This document shows, piece after piece, positions 1-9,499 of a DNA stretch of 64,000 nucleotides. The notes beneath the pieces are model-generated. The model searched no databases. It was given only the letters and a program-made list of their open reading frames with translations, and was not told the origin of the DNA. The position numbers were made by a program, and so were the translations under genes. Positions within the stretch are counted from its first letter, which is position 1; the number at the start of each line of letters is the position of its first letter. This stretch comes from Cryobacterium soli (GTDB lineage Bacteria > Actinomycetota > Actinomycetes > Actinomycetales > Microbacteriaceae), in contig NZ_CP030033.1 in assembly GCF_003611035.1 (NCBI RefSeq), positions 3,224,001 through 3,288,000 of the forward strand. The letters are read 5' to 3'.

Positions 1-1241
1 GTGGCGGGATGCTGTGTCTGTTCCGGCTGGTTCCACGGCTTCCGGACGATGCGACCCGCGCTCATTCCCTGTGTGCTGTACCCGGAGACGAGGCGCTGGG
101 CGAGGTCCTCGTAGCCGTCCGTGACGTGACCCCAGTTGTACAGGTCGGCCGCCCGCCCTTGGAGCGCCTTCGCGACCTCCTTGGTGTGGTGCGGGTTGAG
201 CTCCGCATCCTCGATCAACGAGGCGAGCGTGACCGGGTCTCGGAAGTACGCACCGTATGCGCCGAGAACCTCCCGGTTGAACGAGACATCCCAGGCGATC
301 GCCGCCGTACGGGCTCCCATCGCACGCAGGAGCGACGGATTCGTGCCGCCGACCGAGTGTCCGTGCAGGTAACTCACCGAGTGGGCATACAGCTGGTCGA
401 GTTGATCCTGGTCCCACATACTGCCGAGCATCCGTATCCGCGAGTCTCCGGCCAGGGCGGCGATCTTCCGGCCGTAGGCGCCGGCATAGGGCGCAGAACC
501 GACGACGACCAGGGGTAGCGCTGCGCTGCTGCGCCGGTAGCCGTCGATGATCACGTCGACATGGTTCTCTGGTTCGAACCTGGCGACCACGAGGTGATAG
601 CCCTTGGGGGTCAGACCCAGTTCGGCCAGGCGGGTGGCCGGCGGGTCGTGCAGCACCCGGGCGCCGTAGCTGATCAGTTCCGTGGAGATCGCGAATTCGT
701 CGCGGTAGTAGTCGGCGATCCCCTGCGCGTCTGCGATCAAGGCGTCCGCCGATCGCACCGACAGCCGCTCGGCCCAGCGGTAGTAACGGCGCGCGGTACC
801 ACCCCACTTGTCACGCTTCCATTCGAGCCCGTCCACATGCACCGTCGTGGGGATCCCGCGCTGCCGCAGGAACGGGACGAACGGCGCATTCGCCGCGTTG
901 AAGACGAACGCTGCGTCCGGGCGTCGCCTGGTCGTGGCATGGGCCACCGAGAACGCCGTGTGGCTGAGAGTCTCCAGGGCCTTCATGTGCAGCGCCGGAA
1001 GGTGCACGAGCCGCATGCCGAGGTAGTCGGTGGGCGGCCGGACCTCTCCGCGCGTGACGCTCTGCGACCGGCAATAGACGGTGACGGCGTGCCCACGATC
1101 CACCAGGCGGCGTCCGATCTCCTCCACGGCCGTCTCGAAGCCGCCGTAGGCCGCCGGCACCCCTCTGGTTCCGATCATGGCGAGGTGCAGGGCGCGTACG
1201 CTTCCGGCGGAGCTCGGTTCTGTCTCGTTCGATGCAGCCAT
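1..1241 (-). CDS. Glycosyltransferase with DUF1972-type N-terminus (3' end outside window)
   Basis: Reading the minus strand from the ATG at 1241 gives an open frame of about 413 codons with no stop before the window edge, so the gene is incomplete at its C-terminus. After about 20 residues comes MIGTRGVPAAYGGFET, the hallmark start of the DUF1972 group of GT4 glycosyltransferases (rhamnosyltransferase-like enzymes of polysaccharide loci). A central EPENHVDVIIDGY stretch and GHSVGGTNPSLLRAMG resemble the nucleotide-sugar binding half of a GT-B fold. The start lies one base after the stop of the priming transferase, so the two are co-transcribed. A second ATG at 1178 is possible but would remove the first beta strand. 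Its role is probably addition of a sugar to the lipid-linked EPS repeat at the cytoplasmic membrane; donor and acceptor are unknown. Confidence 0.85.
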   Translation of the reverse strand, partial: MAASNETEPSSAGSVRALHLAMIGTRGVPAAYGGFETAVEEIGRRLVDRGHAVTVYCRSQSVTRGEVRPPTDYLGMRLVHLPALHMKALETLSHTAFSVAHATTRRRPDAAFVFNAANAPFVPFLRQRGIPTTVHVDGLEWKRDKWGGTARRYYRWAERLSVRSADALIADAQGIADYYRDEFAISTELISYGARVLHDPPATRLAELGLTPKGYHLVVARFEPENHVDVIIDGYRRSSAALPLVVVGSAPYAGAYGRKIAALAGDSRIRMLGSMWDQDQLDQLYAHSVSYLHGHSVGGTNPSLLRAMGARTAAIAWDVSFNREVLGAYGAYFRDPVTLASLIEDAELNPHHTKEVAKALQGRAADLYNWGHVTDGYEDLAQRLVSGYSTQGMSAGRIVRKPWNQPEQTQHPA

Positions 1242-1242
1242 G

Positions 1243-2844
1243 TCAGTACGCCCCCAGTGGTCGAATGATGATTTTGAAGGTCCGCCAGATGATCATGAGG
1301 TCGCCGGCCAGCGACCAGTTCTCGACGTAGTACAGGTCCAGCCGCACGCTTTCCTCCCAGCTGAGGTCTGAGCGACCGTTCACCTGCCACATGCCGGTGA
1401 GACCTGGCTTGATGTACAGGCGCCTGTGCATGTGCGCCTCGTATTTCTGCACCTCGGCGGGCAGCGGCGGTCGTGGGCCGACGATGCTCATCTGGCCGAC
1501 CACGATGTTCCACAACTGGGGTAACTCGTCGAGGGAGTATTTGCGTAGGATCCGCCCGACCTTGGTGATGCGCGGGTCACTGCGAATCTTGAAGAGCACC
1601 CCCGCGCCCTCGTTCTGGTCGAGCAGACCGGCCAGATCGTCTTCGGCGGTGCGGACCATCGACCTGAACTTGAGCATGTGGAACGGTGCGCCGTTTCGAC
1701 CGGCACGCTCCTGCCGGAACAGGATGGGCCCTGGGCTGTCCAGCTTGACCAGAACCCCGATCACCACGAGAACCGGGCTTACCGCGATCAGCGTCACGGC
1801 GCCCAGGATGATGTCCAGAGCACGCTTGAGGACGTGTTTCGCCCCGTCGTACTGCGGGATCTCCACGTGGATGAGCGGGAGCCCCTCGACCGGCCGGAAG
1901 TGGATGCGGGGACCGGCCACGTCGGTCAGGCGGCTGGACAGCACAAGTTCGGCCGACGTTTTTTCGAGGTCCCAGCCGAGGTTGCGTATGAAGGTGTTTC
2001 CGAGGCTCGGGTGCCCTGCGACGATGACAGCGTCCACCCCCAACGACTGGGCGGCGCTGGCCACGTGCTCGAAATCAGCCACGACGGGAACCAGGTTCCC
2101 TGCCGCGGTGATGCTCATGGCGTTGTCGCCCTCCAGTGCAGCCCCCACCACTTGATAGGCTGCGCCGGACTTGTCGTTGATCTGCCTGACGACGTACTCG
2201 ACATCCTCCCGAGCGCCGACGACGATCGCCCTGGCGAGGTAATGGCCGTAGCGACGCTGCCGGATCAACCACTTGCGCCACAGCCAGCGCTCCAGAATCA
2301 GTGCGGCCACGCCGAGCGGCAGAGCGAAGACGAAATAGGCGCGGGCCGTATCCACCTGCAGCAGTAGAAACGCGATGGCCAGCATGCCGAAGGCCAGAGC
2401 GCTCGCGTTGATCACGAGCTTGTATTCGGTCGCGCCGACCCCGACGACCCTGGCGTCGCGGGTGGGGAAGGTGGCGAGGGTGATGATCCAGGTGATCGCG
2501 ACGATCCCCGTGAGGGCCCAATACGAGAGGGGGATCCGCGCGGCATCGGCGATCGGGTTGACGATAGCGAAGCGCGCGAGGAACGCGACGGTGACGGCGG
2601 AGCCGATCACGGCGGCATCGGTGAGGATCAGCCTGGCGCGATACTGCCGCGCCCAGGCCGCCCCGGAGAGTCCGCTGACGGCGGGAGCCGACGAGATCGC
2701 GGGGATCGCGTCGGCCGGAGCGATTCCGGCGGGCGGATCCGCCGTCAGAGAGCCGGTAGCCACCGGCCCGACCAGGCGCAACGGTGCCCGGTACCCGGCC
2801 GGCATCTCCGCTGCCAGAGAAGGTCCTGGCTCGGGCGTGCTCAT
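1243..2844 (-). CDS. Polyprenyl glycosylphosphotransferase (EPS priming sugar transferase)
   Basis: This 533-residue membrane enzyme probably transfers a sugar-1-phosphate from a nucleotide sugar to undecaprenyl phosphate, the first step of repeat-unit assembly. Residues about 70-190 hold four or five hydrophobic segments, 200-310 form a Rossmann-like CoA-binding-type region, and a further hydrophobic segment at 341-366 leads into the bacterial sugar transferase domain (about 338-527). Within that domain are KFRSM (392-396), SLDELPQLWN (437-446) and GPRP (456-459), the usual conserved blocks. Length and layout match the WbaP/CpsE family. The ATG at 2844 follows a GGAGAG ribosome-binding sequence. 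It heads the leftward operon that continues into the truncated glycosyltransferase. Sugar specificity (glucose, galactose or another) cannot be read from sequence alone. Confidence 0.92.
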   Translation of the reverse strand: MSTPEPGPSLAAEMPAGYRAPLRLVGPVATGSLTADPPAGIAPADAIPAISSAPAVSGLSGAAWARQYRARLILTDAAVIGSAVTVAFLARFAIVNPIADAARIPLSYWALTGIVAITWIITLATFPTRDARVVGVGATEYKLVINASALAFGMLAIAFLLLQVDTARAYFVFALPLGVAALILERWLWRKWLIRQRRYGHYLARAIVVGAREDVEYVVRQINDKSGAAYQVVGAALEGDNAMSITAAGNLVPVVADFEHVASAAQSLGVDAVIVAGHPSLGNTFIRNLGWDLEKTSAELVLSSRLTDVAGPRIHFRPVEGLPLIHVEIPQYDGAKHVLKRALDIILGAVTLIAVSPVLVVIGVLVKLDSPGPILFRQERAGRNGAPFHMLKFRSMVRTAEDDLAGLLDQNEGAGVLFKIRSDPRITKVGRILRKYSLDELPQLWNIVVGQMSIVGPRPPLPAEVQKYEAHMHRRLYIKPGLTGMWQVNGRSDLSWEESVRLDLYYVENWSLAGDLMIIWRTFKIIIRPLGAY

Positions 2845-3420
2845 CGGCTACCGGCTCTCCAAGCCGGATTCGGGTAGGCGGAGCGCTGATTCCCGCTACC
2901 GGGTTGGGGCAGCTGGCACTTTCGGGGTCGACCACCAGGCCGACACGTCACTGACGTATTCACAATTGTCCCCTGCATTTCGGGTTACAGGTTCGGGAAG
3001 AGACGAAGCGGGTGGAGCGAACGGCCACTGGGTGCGTGGGCCGGGGATGAGCGTGTTGGAGCGGGCACGGCGGGAGGCGGTGTGGGCCGCTGAAATCGAG
3101 CGGGCCGATGGCGCCGGCCGCGATCGGGAAGGCGCGGATGGTGCGGGTGTGGCAGTAGTGAAGGATTCTCAGCGACTCACGAGGTGAAGATAACCCGAAA
3201 GCCGATCGTGGCGCTGTGACCTGAACAGGGGCCAGCTGAGGTGGCCGGATCGTACCCCCGGTTGGGGGACTGCGGGATGACAGCGGCGGTGGCACTGTGG
3301 GCGGTTGAGCGACCCTCAGATTCGTGGTGCTCGTTCGAACAGGGTGCCGACACCCTGAGCACACGGCATCACCCGCAATCCGCACCCCCAGAGAAAACAC
3401 CCAGAGGCAATGAGGATCAT
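2845..3420. promoter_or_regulatory. Divergent intergenic region of the EPS locus
   Basis: These 576 bases separate the leftward priming-transferase operon from the long rightward EPS operon and must hold at least one promoter for each. No supportable gene is present; the open frames across it lack family features and sensible ribosome-binding sites. The 10-mer TTTCGGGTTA occurs at 2978-2987 and its exact inverse TAACCCGAAA at 3191-3200. I could not assign convincing -35/-10 pairs. Confidence 0.5.
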
Positions 3421-4482
3421 GTGATTGAGAAGCTGCGCGTGGCCGTTATCGGGGCCGGGTATTGGGGGCCCAACCTGGCCCGCAACTTCAGGTCGAGTCC
3501 GGAGTGGGAACTCGCGGCCGTCTGTGACCTCGACCTCGACAGGGCACGGCGGCTCGCTGAGCAAGGGGGCGGGACCAGGGCCGAATCCTCGCTCGCGGCG
3601 GTCCTCGCCGCCGATGACATCGATGCCGTCGCCATCGCGACACCCGCGACGACCCACCACCGCATCACAACAGCAGCCCTGGCGTCGGGCAAGCATGTGC
3701 TTGTCGAGAAGCCGCTCGCCGACACCGTGGAGCACGGCGCGGACATGGTCGGCCGGGCCGCGGCCGGAGGCCTGGTGCTGATGGCGGATCACACGTATTG
3801 CTATACCCCGGCCGTGTTGAAGATGCGGGAACTCATCGAGGAGGGCGCGCTGGGTGACATCCTCTTCATCGACTCCGTGCGAATCAACCTGGGTCTGATC
3901 CAACCCGACGTGGACGTCTTCTGGGACCTCGCCCCGCACGACCTCGCCATCATCGACTTCCTCCTGCCCGGCGGGCTCAGACCGCTGGCGGTATCGGCGG
4001 TCGGTGCCGACCCGCTCAGGTCCGGCAAGGCGTGCGTGGGCTATCTCACCCTTCCGCTGCAGAACGGTGCCATGGCCCATGTGCACGTCAACTGGCTCAG
4101 CCCGACTAAGGTGCGCCAGATGATCATCGGTGGCACACGGCGCACACTCGTGTGGGACGATCTCAATCCACAGCAGCGACTGAGCGTCTACGACCGCGGG
4201 GTCGACCTCGATATCCAGTCGCTGGACGGCGTGGAACGCAGTGCTGCCACGGTCTCCTATCGTCTGGGCGACACCTGGTCTCCGGCCCTGCCGGAGACGG
4301 AGGCGCTGAGATCCATGGTCGACGAATTCGCCGGCGCGATACGGGGCCGCCGGTCGCCGCGCACGGACGGCCGCGCCGGGCTCAGGGTCCTGACGATCCT
4401 GGACGCGGCCAGACGGAGCCTCGCGGAGGACGGTGCCGCGACGGCACCGATCGCGGACCTGGCGCTGGCGGGGAACTCCTGA
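3421..4482 (+). CDS. Gfo/Idh/MocA-family sugar-nucleotide dehydrogenase
   Basis: A 353-residue NAD(P)-dependent oxidoreductase. The N-terminal Rossmann motif VAVIGAGYWG lies at about residues 7-16, the family EKP motif at 96-98 and the catalytic-domain segment WDLAPHD at 168-174. The frame is open upstream, but the GTG at 3421 is preferred: it sits about 5 bases after GAGG and directly before the Rossmann strand. In polysaccharide loci such proteins often oxidise C3 of a UDP-sugar to give a 3-keto sugar for a DegT aminotransferase, as WlbA and GnnA do. The aminotransferases and acyltransferases downstream fit that, but the exact substrate is an inference. Its stop shares one base with the next start (TGATG), so the two are translationally coupled. 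Confidence 0.85.
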   Translation: MIEKLRVAVIGAGYWGPNLARNFRSSPEWELAAVCDLDLDRARRLAEQGGGTRAESSLAAVLAADDIDAVAIATPATTHHRITTAALASGKHVLVEKPLADTVEHGADMVGRAAAGGLVLMADHTYCYTPAVLKMRELIEEGALGDILFIDSVRINLGLIQPDVDVFWDLAPHDLAIIDFLLPGGLRPLAVSAVGADPLRSGKACVGYLTLPLQNGAMAHVHVNWLSPTKVRQMIIGGTRRTLVWDDLNPQQRLSVYDRGVDLDIQSLDGVERSAATVSYRLGDTWSPALPETEALRSMVDEFAGAIRGRRSPRTDGRAGLRVLTILDAARRSLAEDGAATAPIADLALAGNS

Positions 4483-7400
4483 TGGGCGCCGTACGGGGCC
4501 GTGGCCTCACCGGCCGGCTGCGTGCCCTGGTCCTCGCTGTCGTGGTGGGGTCCGGCCTGTTGGTCGCGTTCAGCGCCCCGGCCCAGGCCGCCACGGGCTG
4601 CGCTGCCGCCGCCAACCCGATCACCTGCGAGAACGCGCTCACGGGCACTGCCGCTTCGGTCTGGGATATCGACGGCGCCGGGGACGACAGCATCCAGGGG
4701 TTTTCCACCGATATCAGCGTCAACGTCGGTGGGTCCATCGGATTCAAGATCGACACCAACGCACGCTCGTACACGATCGCGGTCTACCGCACCGGCTGGT
4801 ACCAGGGGCTCGGCGCTCGCAAGATTGCCGACGTGACCCCGTCTGCGACGCTGCCCCAGACCCAGCCACCGTGCCTCACCGATCAGGCGACCGAACTCTA
4901 CGACTGCGGCAACTGGGCGCAATCGGCGTCATGGACCGTGCCCTCCGATGCCGTGTCCGGGGTGTACTTCGCCCTCCTGACGCGCACCGACACCGGCGGC
5001 CAAAGCCACATCACCTTCGTCGTGCGCAACGAGGCCAGCCGTTCCGCAGTGCTGTTCCAAACCTCGGATCCCACCTGGCAGGCGTACAACACCTACGGCG
5101 GCTCCGATTTTTACGAGGGTGCCGCGAACGGCCGGGCGTACAAGATCAGCTACAACCGGCCCGTGGCGACCAGGGACGGCATCGATGGTCGTGACTTCTA
5201 CTTCAGCAACGAATACCCGATGGTGCGATTCCTGGAGAAGAACGGTTATGACGTGTCCTATTTCAGCGGTGTCGATACCGACCGTTTCGGCGCGAGCCTG
5301 AAGAACCACACCGTCTTCCTCTCTGTCGGCCATGACGAGTACTGGTCGGCCGGACAGCGGGCCAACGTCGAGGCCGCCAGGGATGCCGGAGTCAATCTCC
5401 AGTTCCTGTCGGGGAACGAGGTGTACTGGAAAACCCGATACGAGTCGTCGACCGTGGGAACCCAGACCGCCTATCGCACCCTCGTCTCGTATAAGGAAAC
5501 CTGGAGCAACGGCAAGATCGACCCCAGCGCAGCGTGGACGGGGACCTGGCGTGATCCACGGTTCGCCTCCCAGGCCAACGGGGGTGGACGGCCGGAGAAC
5601 CAGCTGACCGGAACCCTCTACCAGTCGAATTTCTCCGACCTGCCGGTCACGGTCTCGGCGGCCGAGGGCAAGTACAGGCTCTGGCGCAACACCAGCCTGG
5701 CGAGCCTCTCCGCGGGTGCGTCGGTGGCTCTCGCCCCACACACCATCGGCTACGAATCGGACGAGGATCTGGACAACGGCTTCAGGCCTGCCGGGCTGAT
5801 CACGCTGTCGACCACGACAGGGGCCGTGCCGGAATACCTCCAGGACTTCGGCAACACGGTCGGTCCCGGAAACACGACCCACCATCTGACTCTGTACCGC
5901 GCGCCGAGTGGCGCCCTCGTGTTCTCGGCGGGGAGCGTCCAATGGACCTGGGGACTCGACCAGACCCACGATGGCGCTGGGGCGGCGGCAGACGTGCGGA
6001 TGCAACAGGCCCAGGTGAACCTGCTGGCCGACATGGGGGCCCAACCGGGTTCCCTGGCGAGCGGCCTCACGGCAGCGACAGCCAGCACGGACAAAACGGC
6101 GCCGACTGCCACCATCACCAGTCCCGCTGCCGGCGCCTCGCTGGCCAACGGTTCCCTGGTGACAGTGACGGGAACCGCGGCCGATTCCGGCGGTGGAGTC
6201 GTCGCCATGGTCGAGGTCTCGTCCGACGGCGGCACCCTGTGGCACCGCGCGACGGGCACCACCTCATGGACCTACTCCTATCTCCAACAGGGTGTCGGAG
6301 CGGCGAGCATCCAGGTGCGCGCTGTAGATGACAGCGCCAACTACGCCGCAACGCCCGTATCGCGCACCGTGACCGCCACCGGGCCCTTCACAGTGTTCGG
6401 GCAGCAGACGCCGGCCCTCCCCGACGCCGGAGACGGCTCCGCCGTCGAGCTGGGGCTGCGCGTCACCGCCAGCCAAAGTGGCTTCATCTCCGGGATCCGG
6501 TTCTACAAGAGTGCGGCGAACACCGGCAGCCACACGGGCTCGCTCTGGAGCGCGGCCGGCGTGCGGTTGGCGACGGTGGCTTTCGCCAACGAAACAGCGT
6601 CGGGGTGGCAGACCGCTGCGTTCACGCCACCCGTTGCCGTGACGGCGGGCACGACCTACGTCGTGTCCTATTCGGCTCCGGCAGGACACTACGCGGCCGC
6701 GGTCGACTATTGGGCGTACCGCGGCAGCCCCGCAGAACCGCTCACGGTCGCCGGTGGGTTCGGCTCGGCCCCTGCCGGGGTGTACAACACCAATATCGGC
6801 GCGTTCCCAACCAGCGATTACCGGCAGAGCAACTACTTCGTCGACGCGGTCTTCACCAACGTCGACAATTCGCCGCTCACTGCGGGCAGCCAGTGGCCGT
6901 TACCCGGGGCCTCGAGTGTGCCGGTGAACAGCACGGTCAGCGCCGTTTTCTCCCGCGACGTCACATCCTCCAGCATCGCCTTCACAGTGAAAGACCAACT
7001 CGGGGCGACGATCAGCGGCACCGTCGGCTACAACGCCGCCACTCGCACGGCCACCTTCACTCCGGTCGCGCCGCTCAGCGGCTTCGTCACGTACTCGGTG
7101 GCCCTGACCGCCACTGCCACCGGTGGCGGCGGCGCGCTCACCTCCGGTGGCACCTGGTCATTCACCACAGTGCGTCCGGCACCCGACGACGGCCTGTGCC
7201 CGTGCAGCCTCTACACGGATGCAACGGTGCCGACGATCCTGCAGGTCTCGGACCAGACCCTCGTCACTCTCGGCGTGCGGTTCTCGAGCTCCGCCGCCGG
7301 TACCATCTCCGGGATTCGCTTCTACAAGAGCGCTGGGAACACCGGCACGCACACCGGGACACTGTGGAACGCCGCAGGCACACAGCTGGCAACGGCGACC

Positions 7401-8447
7401 TTCACGGGGGAGAGCGGCTCCGGGTGGCAGACGGTTGCCTTTGCGACTCCGGTCACCATCGCGGCCGGCACCACCTACGTCGCCTCGTACACCAGCCCGA
7501 CGGGCACCTACTCGGCGACACCAGGCGAATTCAGCGGCTCGGGGATCACTCGCGGGCCGTTGACGGCGGGGAACAGCGCGGGGGCGTATACCTACTCCGC
7601 TGGTTTCCCCGGAGCCCAATCCGGGGCAAGTTACCTGGTGGACGTGGTGTTCAACCGGGCTGCTGACCCGATCACCGTGGTCAGCCTGAGCCCGCCGGAC
7701 GGCGCTATCGAGGTCGACCCGGCGACACCCGTCGCGGTCGAGCTCTCCACCGCGATCGCCCCGGGATACACCCTGGGGGTGACGGCCGCAGCCGCGACGA
7801 TCGCCGGCACGACCGGCCTGTCCGCGGACGGGAAGACCGTGACCTTCACACCCGCACAGGCGCTCCCGGCCGACACCGCCCTCACCGCGACGCTTTCTGG
7901 AGCAACCTCGACCCTGGGGGTGGCTGTGCCCACGCAGAGCTGGAGTTTCCGCACACGGGCCGCCGCCGCTCCCACGAGCTACAGCCTGCTCGGGACGGTC
8001 ACGCCCACGGTGTTGTCCGCCACGGACGATTCGTCCGCCGTCGAACTGGGGATGTCCTTCACCTCATCGCAGGCCGGTGAGATCAGGGCGATCCGGTACT
8101 TCAAGGGCGCGGGCAACACCGGCACCCACACCGGTTCGATCTGGTCGGCGACCGGAGCCAGGCTGGCGACGGTGACGTTCACCGGTGAAACGGCCAGCGG
8201 ATGGCAGACCGCGCAACTCAGCACGCCCGTGGCGATCAGCGCCGGCCAGAGCTACACGGTGTCCTACTTCGCGCCGGTCGGGCACTACTCGTACACGCCG
8301 TCCTATTTCGCCCAGACCCGCACGAGCGGGCCCCTCACGGCGGTGGCGACCACGAACGGGCGCTACGTGTACGCGGCCGGAGGGGGCCTGCCGGTCTACT
8401 CGTGGAACGCCACCAACTACTTCGTCGACGTGGTCTTCGTCCCCTAG
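4482..8447 (+). CDS. Large secreted protein: dimethylformamidase-like domain, Ig-like domains, three DUF4082 modules
   Basis: A 1321-residue exported protein. Residues 1-36 are a signal peptide with cleavage expected after AQA. Residues about 60-540 resemble the large-subunit domain of N,N-dimethylformamidase; HDEYW (284-288) and SGNEVYW (310-316) are the strongest blocks and may hold metal or catalytic residues. A bacterial Ig-like domain follows (about 545-632). Then come three DUF4082 modules at about 636-795, 903-1059 and 1165-1321, each carrying a version of FYKxAxNTGTHTGxLW and ETASGWQT, separated by Big_5-type Ig-like domains. The ATG at 4482 is chosen because it overlaps the upstream stop and starts the signal peptide; earlier codons in the frame lie inside the previous gene. 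It sits inside the EPS operon, so an extracellular role on or with the polymer is inferred. There is no sortase motif or C-terminal membrane anchor. Confidence 0.87.
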   Translation: MGAVRGRGLTGRLRALVLAVVVGSGLLVAFSAPAQAATGCAAAANPITCENALTGTAASVWDIDGAGDDSIQGFSTDISVNVGGSIGFKIDTNARSYTIAVYRTGWYQGLGARKIADVTPSATLPQTQPPCLTDQATELYDCGNWAQSASWTVPSDAVSGVYFALLTRTDTGGQSHITFVVRNEASRSAVLFQTSDPTWQAYNTYGGSDFYEGAANGRAYKISYNRPVATRDGIDGRDFYFSNEYPMVRFLEKNGYDVSYFSGVDTDRFGASLKNHTVFLSVGHDEYWSAGQRANVEAARDAGVNLQFLSGNEVYWKTRYESSTVGTQTAYRTLVSYKETWSNGKIDPSAAWTGTWRDPRFASQANGGGRPENQLTGTLYQSNFSDLPVTVSAAEGKYRLWRNTSLASLSAGASVALAPHTIGYESDEDLDNGFRPAGLITLSTTTGAVPEYLQDFGNTVGPGNTTHHLTLYRAPSGALVFSAGSVQWTWGLDQTHDGAGAAADVRMQQAQVNLLADMGAQPGSLASGLTAATASTDKTAPTATITSPAAGASLANGSLVTVTGTAADSGGGVVAMVEVSSDGGTLWHRATGTTSWTYSYLQQGVGAASIQVRAVDDSANYAATPVSRTVTATGPFTVFGQQTPALPDAGDGSAVELGLRVTASQSGFISGIRFYKSAANTGSHTGSLWSAAGVRLATVAFANETASGWQTAAFTPPVAVTAGTTYVVSYSAPAGHYAAAVDYWAYRGSPAEPLTVAGGFGSAPAGVYNTNIGAFPTSDYRQSNYFVDAVFTNVDNSPLTAGSQWPLPGASSVPVNSTVSAVFSRDVTSSSIAFTVKDQLGATISGTVGYNAATRTATFTPVAPLSGFVTYSVALTATATGGGGALTSGGTWSFTTVRPAPDDGLCPCSLYTDATVPTILQVSDQTLVTLGVRFSSSAAGTISGIRFYKSAGNTGTHTGTLWNAAGTQLATATFTGESGSGWQTVAFATPVTIAAGTTYVASYTSPTGTYSATPGEFSGSGITRGPLTAGNSAGAYTYSAGFPGAQSGASYLVDVVFNRAADPITVVSLSPPDGAIEVDPATPVAVELSTAIAPGYTLGVTAAAATIAGTTGLSADGKTVTFTPAQALPADTALTATLSGATSTLGVAVPTQSWSFRTRAAAAPTSYSLLGTVTPTVLSATDDSSAVELGMSFTSSQAGEIRAIRYFKGAGNTGTHTGSIWSATGARLATVTFTGETASGWQTAQLSTPVAISAGQSYTVSYFAPVGHYSYTPSYFAQTRTSGPLTAVATTNGRYVYAAGGGLPVYSWNATNYFVDVVFVP

Positions 8448-8500
8448 CGGGCGTCGGCTCCTCGCGATCGTCCACATCCGAACCAACCAGGAGTGAAGCT

Positions 8501-9499
8501 ATGAATGAAGTTCAGGGGGCCGCCGTACTGGTGACCGGCGGAGCGGGAACGATCGGGTCGACCATCGTGGACCGGCTGCTCGACGCAGGGGCCGGCCACA
8601 TCGACGTCCTCGACAACCTGGTGCGAGGAAGGCGATCGAACCTGGCCGGCGCACTGGCTTCGGGGCGGGTCACACTCGTCGACGGTGACATTCGGGACCG
8701 GGATCTTGTGCATGACGTCACCAGGGGCAAAGACCTGGTCTTCCATCAGGCCGCCATCCGGATCACGCAGTGCGCCGAAGAACCGCGGCTGGCCCTCGAG
8801 GTTCTCGTCGACGGCACTTTCACCGTCCTGGAGGCCGCGGTCGAGCACAAGGTCGGCAAACTGATCGCCGCGTCGAGCGCGTCAGTGTATGGGCAGGCCG
8901 AGTACTTTCCCACCCCGGAGCAGCATCACCATCACGCGAACGACACACTCTACGGCGCGGCCAAGTCGTTCAACGAGGGGATGCTGCGCAGCTTCAGGGC
9001 GATGTCCGGCCTCGACTTCGTGGCGTTGCGCTACTTCAACGTCTACGGGCCGCGGATGGATGTGCACGGCCTGTATACCGAGGTGCTCGTTCGATGGATG
9101 GAACGTATCGCGGATGGCAAACCGCCCCTGATCTTCGGCGACGGCAGCCAGACCATGGACTTCGTCTTCACCGACGACATCGCCAGGGCCAACCTGCTGG
9201 CCGCGAGCAGCGATGTGGCAGAGGGCGTCTACAACATCGCCAGCGGCAGGGAGACGAGCCTTCTCGAACTGGCCGAAGCCCTGCTCCGGGTGATGGGCTC
9301 AGACCTGGCCGTCGAACACGGACCGGAGCGGGCCGTCAACGGCGTCGCCCGGCGGCTTGCCGACACCACGGCGGCCCGTCGCGATCTCGGTTTCACCGCG
9401 GAGGTGCCCCTCGACGCCGGGCTGCGGCGCTTGGTCGACTGGTGGCGTCCACTGCGCGGCCAGTTGGCGTCGGAACGGTTCGCCGGAGTCGGCGCATGA
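8501..9499 (+). CDS. NAD-dependent sugar epimerase/dehydratase (extended SDR)
   Basis: A 332-residue extended short-chain dehydrogenase. The cofactor motif GGAGTIG is at residues 13-19, the catalytic serine lies in the SSAS segment (125-128), and the active-site pair is Tyr151/Lys155 in YGAAK. It probably epimerises or oxidises a nucleotide sugar (UDP-glucose 4-epimerase or UDP-glucuronate epimerase-like chemistry) to supply the EPS. The ATG at 8501 has AGGAG eight bases upstream; the open frame before it overlaps the preceding gene and is not coding. A 53-base gap after the large secreted protein is the longest within this operon, so a second internal promoter is possible. A histidine run (QHHHH, 141-145) lies near the active-site loop and is unusual. 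Confidence 0.9.
   Translation: MNEVQGAAVLVTGGAGTIGSTIVDRLLDAGAGHIDVLDNLVRGRRSNLAGALASGRVTLVDGDIRDRDLVHDVTRGKDLVFHQAAIRITQCAEEPRLALEVLVDGTFTVLEAAVEHKVGKLIAASSASVYGQAEYFPTPEQHHHHANDTLYGAAKSFNEGMLRSFRAMSGLDFVALRYFNVYGPRMDVHGLYTEVLVRWMERIADGKPPLIFGDGSQTMDFVFTDDIARANLLAASSDVAEGVYNIASGRETSLLELAEALLRVMGSDLAVEHGPERAVNGVARRLADTTAARRDLGFTAEVPLDAGLRRLVDWWRPLRGQLASERFAGVGA

Noticed and set aside
2960..3400. Minus-strand frame of 146 codons in the divergent EPS intergenic region
   Set aside because: Pro/Ser/Arg-rich translation without domain, signal peptide or ribosome-binding site; more likely regulatory DNA.
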